64,000 nt of DNA from Bradyrhizobium sp. CIAT3101. Lineage in GTDB: Bacteria > Pseudomonadota > Alphaproteobacteria > Rhizobiales > Xanthobacteraceae. The DNA lies in contig NZ_CP121634.1 of the NCBI RefSeq assembly GCF_029714945.1, forward strand, positions 744,001-808,000, in the 5' to 3' direction. Every line of letters starts with the position of its first letter. Position 1 is the stretch's first letter. A model generated the notes under the pieces. It was not told the origin of the DNA and searched no databases. It was given only the letters and a program-made list of their open reading frames with translations. The position numbers and the translations under genes are program-made. Below, one piece after another: positions 16,995-26,200 of the stretch.

Positions 16995-18264
16995 TGTTCA
17001 GACCGGGGAGAAGGTGGACAGGTGTTCGGAGACATCGTGGACACTTTCGAGCCGTCCGTCGAGAGGTCGGATGTCGGCGGTTGCAATCGTCTGGGTTCTG
17101 AAGAGGACGTCGAAGACGCCATCCTCCATGGTTGGCCGGAATGCGATGTCTTTGCCGCGGAAGGCCTTCGGGACTTTGAGATTGCGACCGCGGAAGCTGA
17201 CGTGACCGCTCTGCTGAACCCGGCGCACAGCGTCGTTTGGTGCGTATTCGAAGGGCGCGATCGTCTCGACATAATCGCGCGGGCTCGGTTGATAGCGGCT
17301 GGCCGGCACTGCGAGCTGGAGCGCTTCGTGCGGCCGTTGCGTGTTGTAGACGGTACGCCATCGCTCGAAAGCCCGCTGAGCGGCAGCGATGTCGGCGAAG
17401 GCAGGAGCCGACAACACTTCGGCCTTGAGGCTGCGGTGGAAGCGCTCGTCCTTGCCCATGGTCTGCGGATGATAGGGCCGGGAATGGCTGATCTTGACGC
17501 CATGCTCGATCAACCAGACGCCAAGCGGGGTAAACGGGCTGCCCGGACCGTCGCCCCAGGGCGAACCGTTGTCGGTGATCATCCTCTCGGGCAGGCCATA
17601 GCGGCGGAAGGCCGCGATGAGGTGCTGCCTGACCGTCTCGGTCTGCTGGTCGGCGCACGCCGCCAGTGTCACCGAAAAGCGCGAATGATCGTCGAGCACG
17701 GTCAATGGATGAAGCCGGCCGGTGTGCATGGCCACGTGGCCCTTGAAGTCCATCTGCCACAACTCGTTCGACCGCGACCGCTCGAAGCGAGTGAAGGTGG
17801 GCGAGCCGCCACCAAACTTGCCCAGTTCCACCCCATGACGCTTCAGGATTGCCGTCACCGTCGAGGGCGACGGAACGGCTTCCTGCCCCAGATCCTTCAG
17901 CCGCCTGGCGATCTTCCGCCCGCCCCAGGCCGGATGCTCGGCTCGAAGCGCAAGCACGGCCTCCTCGATCGCCGCAGCACTGCGTGCCGGCGACGTCTGT
18001 GGCCGCCGCGACTGCTTTTGAAGCCCGCTCATCCCGGCCGCTCGCCAACGCTCCAGCCACTTGTAGCCGGTCGTCGGGCTGATGCCGAACCGACGGCACA
18101 ACTGCCGAACATTGGCTCCCTCGTCCGAGGCCAGCACGACAAACTCCGATCTCGCGTCCATCCGGGACACCTCGTGGAACGGCATCCGACAGCCTCCTTA
18201 CTGAGCTGTCGAAAGTGTCCACGATGTCTCCGAACACCTGTCCACCTTCTCCCCGGTCTGAACA
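16995..18264. mobile_element. Complete IS481-family insertion sequence with 56-bp perfect inverted ends
   Basis: 1270-bp element. The ends 16995-17050 and 18209-18264 are perfect inverted repeats of 56 bases starting TGTTCAGACCGGGGAGAAGG. Inside is one transposase gene on the minus strand. No target duplication is obvious: the left flank is CTCCAGGG and the right flank GCGGGGGA. The element landed in a GC-rich hairpin-type repeat (TTACCCTCCCC on the left, GGGGGAGGGT on the right). Intact ends and an intact gene suggest recent arrival or current activity. Confidence 0.93.
16998..18185 (-). CDS. IS481-family transposase
   Basis: 395-residue DDE transposase. The N-terminal helix-turn-helix (LASDEGANVRQLCRRFGISPTTGYKWLERW) is followed by a second helix-turn-helix linker and the rve integrase core. 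The catalytic Asp residues are seen in ELWQMDFKGHVAM and ERMITDNGSPWG, and the Glu in MGKDERFHRSLKAEVL. Family length is normal. The stop is only three bases inside the element's end, so the last 17 or so codons (the SEHLSTFSPV tail) are encoded by the terminal inverted repeat. End sequence and protein tail cannot vary independently. Confidence 0.95.
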   Translation of the reverse strand: MPFHEVSRMDARSEFVVLASDEGANVRQLCRRFGISPTTGYKWLERWRAAGMSGLQKQSRRPQTSPARSAAAIEEAVLALRAEHPAWGGRKIARRLKDLGQEAVPSPSTVTAILKRHGVELGKFGGGSPTFTRFERSRSNELWQMDFKGHVAMHTGRLHPLTVLDDHSRFSVTLAACADQQTETVRQHLIAAFRRYGLPERMITDNGSPWGDGPGSPFTPLGVWLIEHGVKISHSRPYHPQTMGKDERFHRSLKAEVLSAPAFADIAAAQRAFERWRTVYNTQRPHEALQLAVPASRYQPSPRDYVETIAPFEYAPNDAVRRVQQSGHVSFRGRNLKVPKAFRGKDIAFRPTMEDGVFDVLFRTQTIATADIRPLDGRLESVHDVSEHLSTFSPV

Positions 18265-18391
18265 GCGGGGGAGGGTGGGGGAGAGGGGTGGCCCAGGAAG
18301 AGGTCCATCTGTGAGTCGTCGCGTGCGAACCGAGAGAGTCCCTGTGTGGTACCCCTCTCCCTAGCCCTCCCCCGCAAGGGGGGAGGGAACG
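18265..18391. repeat. GC-rich inverted repeat next to the insertion sequence
   Basis: GGGGGAGGGTGGGGGAGAGGGGTG at the left pairs imperfectly with ACCCCTCTCCCTAGCCCTCCCCC at the right, and a second small hairpin CCCTCCCCCGCAAGGGGGGAGGG follows. It continues the repeat in which the IS inserted. Between convergent or unlinked genes; no coding potential seen. Confidence 0.65.
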
Positions 18392-18428
18392 CACCGGTGT
18401 TGTGGCGGCCGATTTCGCCTGCAACGCC

Positions 18429-19289
18429 TCACGCCGCCTTCGCCTGCACGTCCTCGCAAAACTCCGCCAATCGATCCGCCAGCCGCAACGTCGCGGAGCT
18501 GGCGTTCGGCGCGGCCATCAGCGCCACCTCGGTCCTGTTGATCGGCGCAAAGCCGTCTTTCGCGGTCAGCACGCGATGGTCCGGCAGGATCGACATCTCC
18601 GACAGGATGCTCAGCCCCATGCCGGCGGCGACCGCGGCCTGGATGCCGGCGAGGCTCGACGACATATAGGACATGTGCCAGGCGCGGCCGGCGGTTTCGA
18701 GCGCATGGATGGCGCCGGCGCGGTAGAGGCAGCCGAGCGGAAAGCCGATCAGCGGCACCGACGGCACGTTGATATCGACCGGATGGCTCTTGCTGGTGAC
18801 CCAGTGCACCTCCTCCGGCCAGATCGCGATGGCTTCCTTGCCGCCGGCCTCACGCTTGTAGAGCGCGAGATCGAGTTCGCCGCGTTCGAGATCGCGGGCG
18901 AGGTTCTTGCTCTGGTCGGCGCGCACGTCGAGCCGCAGGTTCGGATGCGAGCGCGAGAACGCGCCGAGCAGCTTTGCCAGCCGATACGCCGCAAAATCCT
19001 CGGGGATGCCGAGCCGGACCGCGCCCCCGTCGGGCTCGCGCAGCACGTCACGCGCCTCTTCGGCCAGCGACAGCAGCCGCCGGGCATATGACAGCAGCCG
19101 CTCGCCGGCCTCGGTCGGGCGCACATCCTTGCCGTCACGGTGCAGCAGCACCTGGCCGACATCCTCCTCCAGCCGCTTGATCTGCTGGCTGACGGTCGAC
19201 TGCGTGCGATGGACGCGTTCGCTGGCGCGGGTGAAGCCGCCGGCCTCGACCACCGAAACGAAGCTGCGCAGGAGCTCCAGATCGAGCAT
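18429..19289 (-). CDS. LysR-family transcriptional regulator
   Basis: 286 residues. The N-terminal winged helix-turn-helix (LELLRSFVSVVEAGGFTRASERVHRTQSTVSQQIKRLEEDVG) is followed by a periplasmic-binding-like effector domain from about residue 90. I choose the ATG at 19289 because GGAGG lies five bases before it; the frame is open to 19331. It is divergent from the EamA exporter gene, the usual layout for a LysR protein controlling its neighbour. A TGAT-N9-ATCA dyad at 19314-19330 lies between them. The inducer is unknown. Confidence 0.93.
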   Translation of the reverse strand: MLDLELLRSFVSVVEAGGFTRASERVHRTQSTVSQQIKRLEEDVGQVLLHRDGKDVRPTEAGERLLSYARRLLSLAEEARDVLREPDGGAVRLGIPEDFAAYRLAKLLGAFSRSHPNLRLDVRADQSKNLARDLERGELDLALYKREAGGKEAIAIWPEEVHWVTSKSHPVDINVPSVPLIGFPLGCLYRAGAIHALETAGRAWHMSYMSSSLAGIQAAVAAGMGLSILSEMSILPDHRVLTAKDGFAPINRTEVALMAAPNASSATLRLADRLAEFCEDVQAKAA

Positions 19290-19313
19290 AGGCGCCTCCA
19301 TTCGAAAATCCAC

Positions 19314-19330
19314 TGATGACGAGTTAATCA
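19314..19330. promoter_or_regulatory. Possible LysR operator
   Basis: TGAT GACGAGTTA ATCA dyad in the AT-rich 95-base gap between the LysR gene and the exporter. Position fits; the motif is short, so chance is possible. Confidence 0.35.
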
Positions 19331-19384
19331 TTTAATTTCCAAATAGCAAGCGGCGTCCCTAGATCGAGGGCTCAGGAGAATGCC

Positions 19385-20293
19385 ATGTCCCTCGCCCCTT
19401 CGATTTCGGTCCCCCGCAGCCGTTTCAACACGTTGCCGCTCGCCATCGGCGTGTTCTGCCTGCTCTGGAGCTACGCCTTCGTCGCCGGCAAGATCGGCGT
19501 CACCCATTGCCCGCCGCTGATCCTGCTGGCCGCGCGCTTCTCGCTCGCCGGCATCTTGATCCTCGGCGCCACCGCCATCCGCGGCGACTGGTCGTTGTCG
19601 TGGCGCGATGCCCTGATTTTTGCCGTGCTCGGCATCGCCAACAACGCGCTCTATCTCGGGCTCGGCTACACCGGCCTGCAATCGGTCTCCGCCGGCCTCG
19701 GCGGCCTGATCGTCTCGGCCAACCCGGTGTTCACGGCCGCGCTCGCGGCGCTTCTGCTCGGCGAGGGCATGACCTGGCGCAAGGCGAGCGGCCTCTCGCT
19801 CGGAATCATCGGCGTCACCCTGATCGTCTGGCATCGCCTCTCGGTCGGCATGGACTCTCTGCACGGCATCCTGTTCACGCTGGCCTCGCTCGCCTCCATC
19901 GTCGCCGGCACCATCCTGTTCAAGCTGTTCGCGCCGAAGGGGTCCTTGTGGATCGGCAACGGCGTGCAGAATCTCGCCGCCGGCATCGTGCTGACGCCGG
20001 TCGCGCTCACCTTCGCCGACGTTCATGCGATCGATGTCACCCCAAGCCTGATCGGCGCCTTCGCCTTCCTCGTGCTCGGCGGCTCGATCCTGGCTTACTG
20101 GCTCTGGTTTCATCTCCTGAAAGTGTGTGGCGCCACGGCTGCCAGTGCCTATCATTTCCTGATGCCGCCGCTCGGCATGCTGTTCGCCTTCCTCGTGCTC
20201 GGCGAGCATGTCGAGATGCGCGACCTGCTGGGGATCATTCCGGTGGCGCTCGGCATTTACCTGGTGACGCGCCCCGCAAAGGCGATCGTGTAA
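19385..20293 (+). CDS. EamA/DMT-family exporter
   Basis: 302-residue drug/metabolite transporter with about ten hydrophobic helices arranged as two EamA repeats (about 18-145 and 155-298). Conserved features include LLWSYAFVAGKIG in helix 1, the Pro-containing SANPVFTAALAALLLGE, and in the second half LMPPLGMLFAFLVLGEHV. The family exports amino acids, nucleotides or other small molecules from the cytoplasm. Divergent from the LysR gene and followed by an MBL-fold gene 14 bases later, so the two are probably one transcript under LysR control. Confidence 0.92.
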   Translation: MSLAPSISVPRSRFNTLPLAIGVFCLLWSYAFVAGKIGVTHCPPLILLAARFSLAGILILGATAIRGDWSLSWRDALIFAVLGIANNALYLGLGYTGLQSVSAGLGGLIVSANPVFTAALAALLLGEGMTWRKASGLSLGIIGVTLIVWHRLSVGMDSLHGILFTLASLASIVAGTILFKLFAPKGSLWIGNGVQNLAAGIVLTPVALTFADVHAIDVTPSLIGAFAFLVLGGSILAYWLWFHLLKVCGATAASAYHFLMPPLGMLFAFLVLGEHVEMRDLLGIIPVALGIYLVTRPAKAIV

Positions 20294-20307
20294 GAGGAGT
20301 TCCCCTC

Positions 20308-21081
20308 ATGCCTGTGTCCATCACCCTGATCGGCGGCCCCACCGCGCTGATCGAGATCGACGGCTTTCGCCTGCTCACCGATCCGACCTTCGATGCGCCC
20401 GGCGCCTATCAGTTGCCGCATGTGAAGCTCGAGAAGACCATCGGTCCCGCGGTGAAGGCCGACGCGATCGGCCCGATCGATGCCGTGCTGCTCAGCCACG
20501 ACCAGCACTCCGACAATCTCGACAAGTCCGGCCGCGACTATCTGCTCAAGGCGCCGCGCGCGCTGACGACCGAGGCCGGCGCAAAACGTCTCGGCGGCCA
20601 TGTCGAGGGCCTCGCGCCCTGGGCGACGGCGCATCTGAAGGACGCCGACGGCAACACGCTGACCATCACCGCCACGCCGGCGCGTCACGGCCCGGCCGGC
20701 ATCGAGCCGCTGTCGGGCGATGTCATCGGCTTCGTGGTGCAGTCGAGCCGCAAGGACACGAGCGCGGTCTATATCAGCGGCGACACCACCTGGTTCGACG
20801 GCGTCGCCGAAGTCGCGCGCCGCTTCAAATGCGGCGTGGTGCTGCCCTTTGCGGGTGCTGCGCAAACCCGCGGGCCGTTCCATCTCACCATGGACACCAA
20901 CGACACCATCGAGACCGCGCGCGCCTTTCCCGACGCGATGATCGTGCCCGTGCATACCGAAGGCTGGGCGCATTTCCGCCAGAACAGCGAGGATTTGCGC
21001 AAAACGTTTGATGTGCTCGGCTTCGGGACGCGGTTGCGGTTGCTTGAGCCCGGCGTGCCGACGGTGGTTGAGGCGCCGTAG
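20308..21081 (+). CDS. MBL-fold metallo-hydrolase with altered metal motif
   Basis: 257 residues with a metallo-beta-lactamase fold related to the UlaG/RomA-type group. The metal motif reads LLSHDQHSDNLD rather than the usual HxHxDH: the last His is replaced by Asn and one position by Gln. Later ligands are seen in ATPARHGPAG, YISGDTTWFDG and MIVPVHTEGWAHF. It starts at the ATG at 20308 after AGAGGAG, 14 bases after the exporter. The substrate is unknown, and the changed motif may mean a single bound metal or weak catalysis. Confidence 0.88.
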   Translation: MPVSITLIGGPTALIEIDGFRLLTDPTFDAPGAYQLPHVKLEKTIGPAVKADAIGPIDAVLLSHDQHSDNLDKSGRDYLLKAPRALTTEAGAKRLGGHVEGLAPWATAHLKDADGNTLTITATPARHGPAGIEPLSGDVIGFVVQSSRKDTSAVYISGDTTWFDGVAEVARRFKCGVVLPFAGAAQTRGPFHLTMDTNDTIETARAFPDAMIVPVHTEGWAHFRQNSEDLRKTFDVLGFGTRLRLLEPGVPTVVEAP

Positions 21082-21095
21082 GCATCACTGCGTCT

Positions 21096-21213
21096 GTTGT
21101 CATGCCCCGGCTTGACCGGGGCATCCAGTACGCCGCGGCCATTGTTGTGAGAGCGAGCTACATAACGCCGGCCTCTGGAATACTGGATCGCCCGGTCAAG
21201 CCGGGCGATGACG
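21096..21213. repeat. Dispersed intergenic inverted repeat, family B copy 1
   Basis: Left hairpin GTCATGCCCCGGCTTGACCG...GGGGCATCCAGTA and right hairpin TACTGGATCGCCCGGTC...GGGCGATGAC enclose a spacer. The blocks GGGGCATCCAGTACGCCGCG and CTCTGGAATACTGGATC recur in reverse orientation at 56631-56748. It lies between convergent genes. Confidence 0.8.
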
Positions 21214-21248
21214 AAAGGAGAGAGTGGCGCGCCTCCCTACGGCGGAGG

Positions 21249-22019
21249 CTAATCCTTCCGAAACACGATCGACGCCATCCATCCCGTCATCAGCGCCATG
21301 GCCGCGGTGACGAGGCCATAGACCAGCCCGTTCTGCCGCGCCGTCGTCGCGACGAATTGCTCGAAGCCGACCTTGACGATCTCGAACGCGGTCTCGGTCT
21401 TGCCGATGAACGCGCCGTTCGCGAACAGTTTTATGTCCACCTCATAAGTGCCGATCGGCACCTCCGCCGGCAGCGGGATGCCGGTGCGGAACAATGTTGG
21501 GGTCAGGAACGTCACCGCGCTCGCATCCTCGCGATACAGCCCGCGCTGGGTGCGCAGGCGAATGAACGCGGAGCGGAAGGCGTCGTTCGGCACCACGTCG
21601 GCGTAATCGCCGCTGACGCGCTGGGTCAGCAGCACGTTGTTGAGCCCGATCTGCTGCCGCCGCGCGATCTCGGGCGAGGTGATGCTGTCGAACGGCCGAT
21701 TGGCGAACAGCGCCAGATAGCTCGGCACCTGCAGGAACTGTCGGTAGTCGGTGTTGATCCAGATGCCGAAGGTGCGCTCCTTGCGCCGCGTCACCATGTC
21801 GGCGCGCGGGCCCATCACGGTGACCACGAGATCGTAGGCCGTGCGGTCGGCCGGCGTGGAAGCGTCCTTCTCCACCGAACCGAACAGCACCAGCTCCTCG
21901 CCGGAATAGTTTGGCGTCACCGTGACGCGGTGGTTGGAGACCGACACGATCAGCCGCTCGGCCCGCGCGGACGCGCCGAGCCACAGGACCAGAAGCGCCG
22001 CGAGAACAACCCGCGTCAT
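21249..22019 (-). CDS. TIGR02186 family membrane-anchored protein
   Basis: 256 residues with an N-terminal signal (VVLAALLVLWLGASARA), a beta-rich extracytoplasmic domain (about 20-215, with LIVSVSNHRVTVTPNYSGEELVLFG) and one C-terminal membrane helix (about 230-250). It matches the TIGR02186 proteins often found beside TauE/SafE permeases. The start overlaps the stop of the upstream permease by four bases (ATGA), so the two are translationally coupled and probably act together in sulfur-anion export. The biochemical role is not known. Confidence 0.88.
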   Translation of the reverse strand: MTRVVLAALLVLWLGASARAERLIVSVSNHRVTVTPNYSGEELVLFGSVEKDASTPADRTAYDLVVTVMGPRADMVTRRKERTFGIWINTDYRQFLQVPSYLALFANRPFDSITSPEIARRQQIGLNNVLLTQRVSGDYADVVPNDAFRSAFIRLRTQRGLYREDASAVTFLTPTLFRTGIPLPAEVPIGTYEVDIKLFANGAFIGKTETAFEIVKVGFEQFVATTARQNGLVYGLVTAAMALMTGWMASIVFRKD

Positions 22020-22933
22020 CCGCTCACTCCCAGCTCACGGATGGTGAAGAGGTCTTCGGGGCGGATCACCAGCTCGACCGCGAAGCGGACGCCGACCGAA
22101 AGGATCAGCAGGCCCAGCAGCAGCCGCAGCTGCTCGCCGCGGATCTTCTGGCCGGCGCGGGCGCCGAATTGCGCGCCGGTCACGCCGCCGACCATCAGGA
22201 TCAGCGCCAGCACGGCGTCGACGAGATGATTGGTCACTGCATGCAGCATGGTCGCGAACAGCATGGTGACCAATGTCAGGATCATCGAGGTTCCGATTAC
22301 CGTCGAGGTCGGCACGCGCAGGATATAGATCATGATCGGAACCAGGATGAAGCCGCCGCCGATGCCCATGATCGCGCCGATGAAGCCGATCACGACGCCG
22401 ATGACGACGACCGGGATCACCGACAGATAGATCTTGGAGCGCTTGAACCGCATCTTCAGCGGCAGGCCGTGGATCCAGCTGTGCGTGCGCCGCGGCGGCA
22501 CGGCGCCGCGCCGGGTCCGCATCAATGCGCGCAGGCCTTCGGAGAACATCAGGCTGCCGACCGTGGTGAGCAGCACCACGTAGGAGAGCGCGATCATCAG
22601 ATCGAGCTGGCCGAGCGCGCGAAGCTGCGTGAAGGTCCACACGCCCAGCGCCGTTCCGGTCACGCCGCCGCACAACAACACGCTCGCCAGCGCCGGATCG
22701 ATCGCGCGACGTCGCCAATAGGTCAGCGCCCCGGAAAACGACGAGGCCGCGATATGGCTCGCCACCGAGGCGACCGCGACCGCGGGCGTGATGCCGATGA
22801 AGATCAACAACGGCGTCATCAGGAAGCCGCCGCCGATCCCGAACATGCCGGAGACGAAGCCGACGGCCGCGCCCATCGCCAGCACCAGGAACACGTTGAC
22901 CGGAAGATCGGCGATCGGAAGGTAGAGCTGCAT
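22016..22933 (-). CDS. TauE/SafE-family sulfite exporter
   Basis: 305 residues with about eight membrane helices in two halves, each containing the family motif (VGFVSGMFGIGGGFLMTPLLIF and IGFIGAIMGIGGGFILVPIMIY). The family exports sulfite, sulfoacetate or related anions. I start at the ATG at 22933 (MQLYLPIADLPVNVF). An in-frame ATG at 22990 has a better Shine-Dalgarno (GAAGGA) and would add 19 residues. Coupled to the TIGR02186 gene downstream. Confidence 0.9.
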   Translation of the reverse strand: MQLYLPIADLPVNVFLVLAMGAAVGFVSGMFGIGGGFLMTPLLIFIGITPAVAVASVASHIAASSFSGALTYWRRRAIDPALASVLLCGGVTGTALGVWTFTQLRALGQLDLMIALSYVVLLTTVGSLMFSEGLRALMRTRRGAVPPRRTHSWIHGLPLKMRFKRSKIYLSVIPVVVIGVVIGFIGAIMGIGGGFILVPIMIYILRVPTSTVIGTSMILTLVTMLFATMLHAVTNHLVDAVLALILMVGGVTGAQFGARAGQKIRGEQLRLLLGLLILSVGVRFAVELVIRPEDLFTIRELGVSG

Positions 22934-23099
22934 CGGACCCACGCTCCGGCGAGACGGATCGATTTCGCGGAGCGCTCGCTCGAAGGGCATGCCGCGTCCT
23001 TCAATAGCGGAATTCGGTGCGGGGCGGGACCGGGAAATTTGCGCGTGGTGAATGATCGGGACCAGCTTGTCTGAACTGATCAAGCCAGGGACGCGGATC

Positions 23100-23252
23100 A
23101 CCTCTCCCGAAGGGAGAGGTCGGAGCGCATCGAAGATGCGATCCGGGTGAGGGGTTACAGTCTCAGTGAGTACCGCGGCCCCTCACCCGGATCGCTCAGG
23201 CGCGCAATTGCGCGCCAAAGCGATCCGACCTATCCCCGCTGGGGAGAGGTGG
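23100..23252. repeat. Intergenic inverted repeat with nested hairpins
   Basis: Contains ACCTCTCCCGAAGGGAGAGGT, an ATCCGGGTGAGGGG / CCCCTCACCCGGAT pair around a central loop, GGCGCGCAATTGCGCGCC (perfect palindrome) and CCCCGCTGGGGAGAGGTG. Typical of the CTCTCCC-type repeats of Bradyrhizobium. It lies between the downstream end of the polarity-protein gene and the upstream side of the permease gene, both minus strand. Confidence 0.75.
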
Positions 23253-23276
23253 GCACCGGGCTCAATCTCATCGAGC

Positions 23277-26200
23277 TTAATGCGCCGCCGAGGCCGACTT
23301 CTTGGTCGCCACCGGCTTCGGCGCGGGCTTTGCAGCCGCCTGCGGAGCGCTGTCCCAGCCGCCGGCCGGCGCCTGGACGTTGACGGCGTCGTCGGGCTGC
23401 GGCTCGGCGCTGAAGGTCTGGATCGCGAGCTTGGCAGCGGCGAGCGATTGCGGGTCGAGACGCTTGGCGACGTCGTCGCGCTTGGTCGCTGCGTCCGCGT
23501 CGCCCTGCCCGGCGGCGAGGGTGAACCATTTGTAGGACTCGGCGAGGTTCTGTTCGACGCCGATGCCGCGGGCATAGAGGATGCCGAGGTTGAACTGGCT
23601 GTCGGCGACGCCGCGGTCGGCGGCTTTGCGGAACCACTGCGCCGCGCTCTTGTAGTTGGCGCCGCGTCCGCCGCCGTCGGCGTCGAGCACCGCGAGATTG
23701 TGCATCGCCTTGGCGTTGCCGCGCTCGGCGGCCTGCGTGTAGTAGCGGCGGGCGATGTCGGCGTCCTTCTTCACGCCCAGGCCCTTTTCGTAGAGCGTGC
23801 CGAGACGGAAGGTCGCGGGCACCACGCCGGCCTGCGCCGCGCGGTCGTACCACTTCGCCGCTTCGTCGTAATTCGCGGCCACGCCCTTGCCCTCGGCAAA
23901 GCGCACGCCGATCTCGTAGGCCGCGGTCGCATCGCCCTTCATGACGGCGGTGCGCAGGGCGGGACCAGCGATGCCGTCAGGCAGCTTCTCGCTCGGCGGC
24001 ACCTGGATCGTGCCGAGCCGTGCGCGGCTCGTGCCCGACAGCGCGCCGGTCACGTCGCCGGAGGACGCGGGCGGGGGCGGGGCTGCGGCGGGCGCGGGCG
24101 GAATTTCGACCGACGCCGTGTTGCCGGAGTTTGTCACAGGTGCGGGCGCCGGTGCGGCATTGTTCAGGGACTGCTTGCCGATCGGCGTCGGCGAGGTCAT
24201 CGACGGCGTGACCTGCTCGGGCGCGGCGGGCTTGTTCTCGACCGGCGGCGGCGCCTGCGGTGCGGGCTGGCTCGTGTTCTCCATCGCCTGCGGAGCCGGC
24301 TGCGTGCTGCCGCCTTCGAGCAGGTTCATCGCCATCTTGAAGGTGCCGAGCACGATCACGACGACGCTCGCGCCGACCAGCAGCGAGCGGATCTTCGAGG
24401 TGATGGTCGAGGCGCCTTGCTGGGCTTGCGCCTGTGCCTGACCTTGGCCCTTGTCCTTGACGCGGGCCGCGATGGCGGCCTTGACGCCGCGGGCGGGCTT
24501 CTCCGGCGGCTGCGCGGCGGCAGCTTGCGCCGCGCGGCGCGCGGCCGCGATGAAGCTCGACGACGACACCGGCTCCTTCGGAGCGGCGGGGATTTCGCTG
24601 ATCGCGCTTTCGGACGCGGCAATGCGCTCGGACGGCGTGGCGGGGCGGCCGTTCGGGCGCGTGCCGGGCTCGAGCGGATGATCCGGCGGCAGTTCGGGCG
24701 CGATCGCGGCGCGGGCAGGCGCCGTGTGCGGCTCGAGGATCTCGCTGATCGCGCGCGGCGGAACCGGCGTCATCGGCAGCGGCGGAGGCGCAGCCGGCAC
24801 GGCAGCATGGAATTCGCGCGGCGCGGCCACGAAGGTGGAGTGCGCATGCTGCGCGGCGGCGGGATTTTGCAGCTCGGGCTTCGGGTCGTATTTCGGCGGC
24901 TGCTGCTCGCGCGCCATCGGCGCCGGCTCCGCCGGTGCCGCCATCTGCATCGGCGCGGCCATCGGCATGGGCGCAGCCATTGGCATCGGCGCAGGCGCCG
25001 GCGGCGCGGTACGCACCGCACGCAGATCGCCCTCGATCATCGAAAGGCGGTCGACGACATGGCCGAGCGTGTTGTGGACGGCCTCCAGCGAATCCTGCGT
25101 GCTGCGGTTGGTTTCGGCCTGGCTGTAGCGGATGTCGGACAGCTCGCGCTTGACGAGGTCGACCATTCCGGAATCGGGCGACGGCGCCGAGCTGCGGCTC
25201 TCGGCGAGCGCGGAATAAGTGGCCTGCTGCCGCTCGAGGTGGCGCAGGATGTCGTGCAGCCCGTCCTCGACACGGCTCAGATTGCCGCCACGCGAATCGG
25301 AGTTGGCCTCGATCCGCTCCAGCAGATAGGAGACCCGCTGCTCCAGATGCGCGAAGGCCGATGCCGAGTCGTTGCCGACCGGCATGCGATCAAAGCGGTC
25401 GGACAGCGCGCGGATCGCGGCTTCCAGATGTTCGGTGCTCTCGACAGGTTGCGGCCGCTCGCGCGTTTCCAGCGCGGCGGTGAGTGCGGCAATGCGCTGC
25501 TCCAGCACGGCAAAGCTGTCGCCGCGGTCCGAGGAGCGATTGACCTGGTCGACTTTGGACGACAGCAGCTGCACGTCCTCGGAGAGCCGTGCCAGCGCTT
25601 CGTTGGAGGCGACGTTCGAGACGATGCCGCGCAATGCCGAGATCGCGCCTTCGAGCTGGCGTACGGTCGAGGGGTCGTCATTGGCGCGCAGGATCAGATC
25701 GAGCTTGGCGCCGAGATTGCGGATGGCTTCGTCGTAGCCGGTGAGCTGCTCGGCCGGCGTCAGCGTACGCAGCACCTGCTTGATGTCGGCGAGCGCGCGC
25801 TCGATGCCCGAGAGCATCTGGCCGTCGGTGCCGTTGGAGCGGGTCTCGTCGATGCGACGGTGCAGCGAGCGGATCTCGTTCTCGATCGATTCGATCGCGC
25901 GGCGCGGCATCGCCTCGGTGATGGCGTTGCGGATCTCGGCGAGCTCGGCGCGGAAGCCGTTGATCGCCTGCTCGGTGTTGTCGGGGCGCTGCAGCGACTC
26001 GATCTGGCTCGTGATCTTGAGCAGATGGCGTTCGAGCGAGGAGAAATCCGGCCCTGCTTGCGGCGGCGGCGGAGCATAGGCGGTCGCGAGCGGCGCCATT
26101 GGCGGAGCATAGGGAGCAGCCGAAGGCGCGATCGACGGCGCGGCGCGCGGCGGCAGCTGGCGCGGTGCGAACCCGTCGAGCTCGCTCTGCCGTGCGGTGA

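Noticed and set aside
16987..18272. Target-site duplication flanking the insertion sequence
   Set aside because: The flanks CTCCAGGG and GCGGGGGA do not match; runs of G make short matches meaningless.
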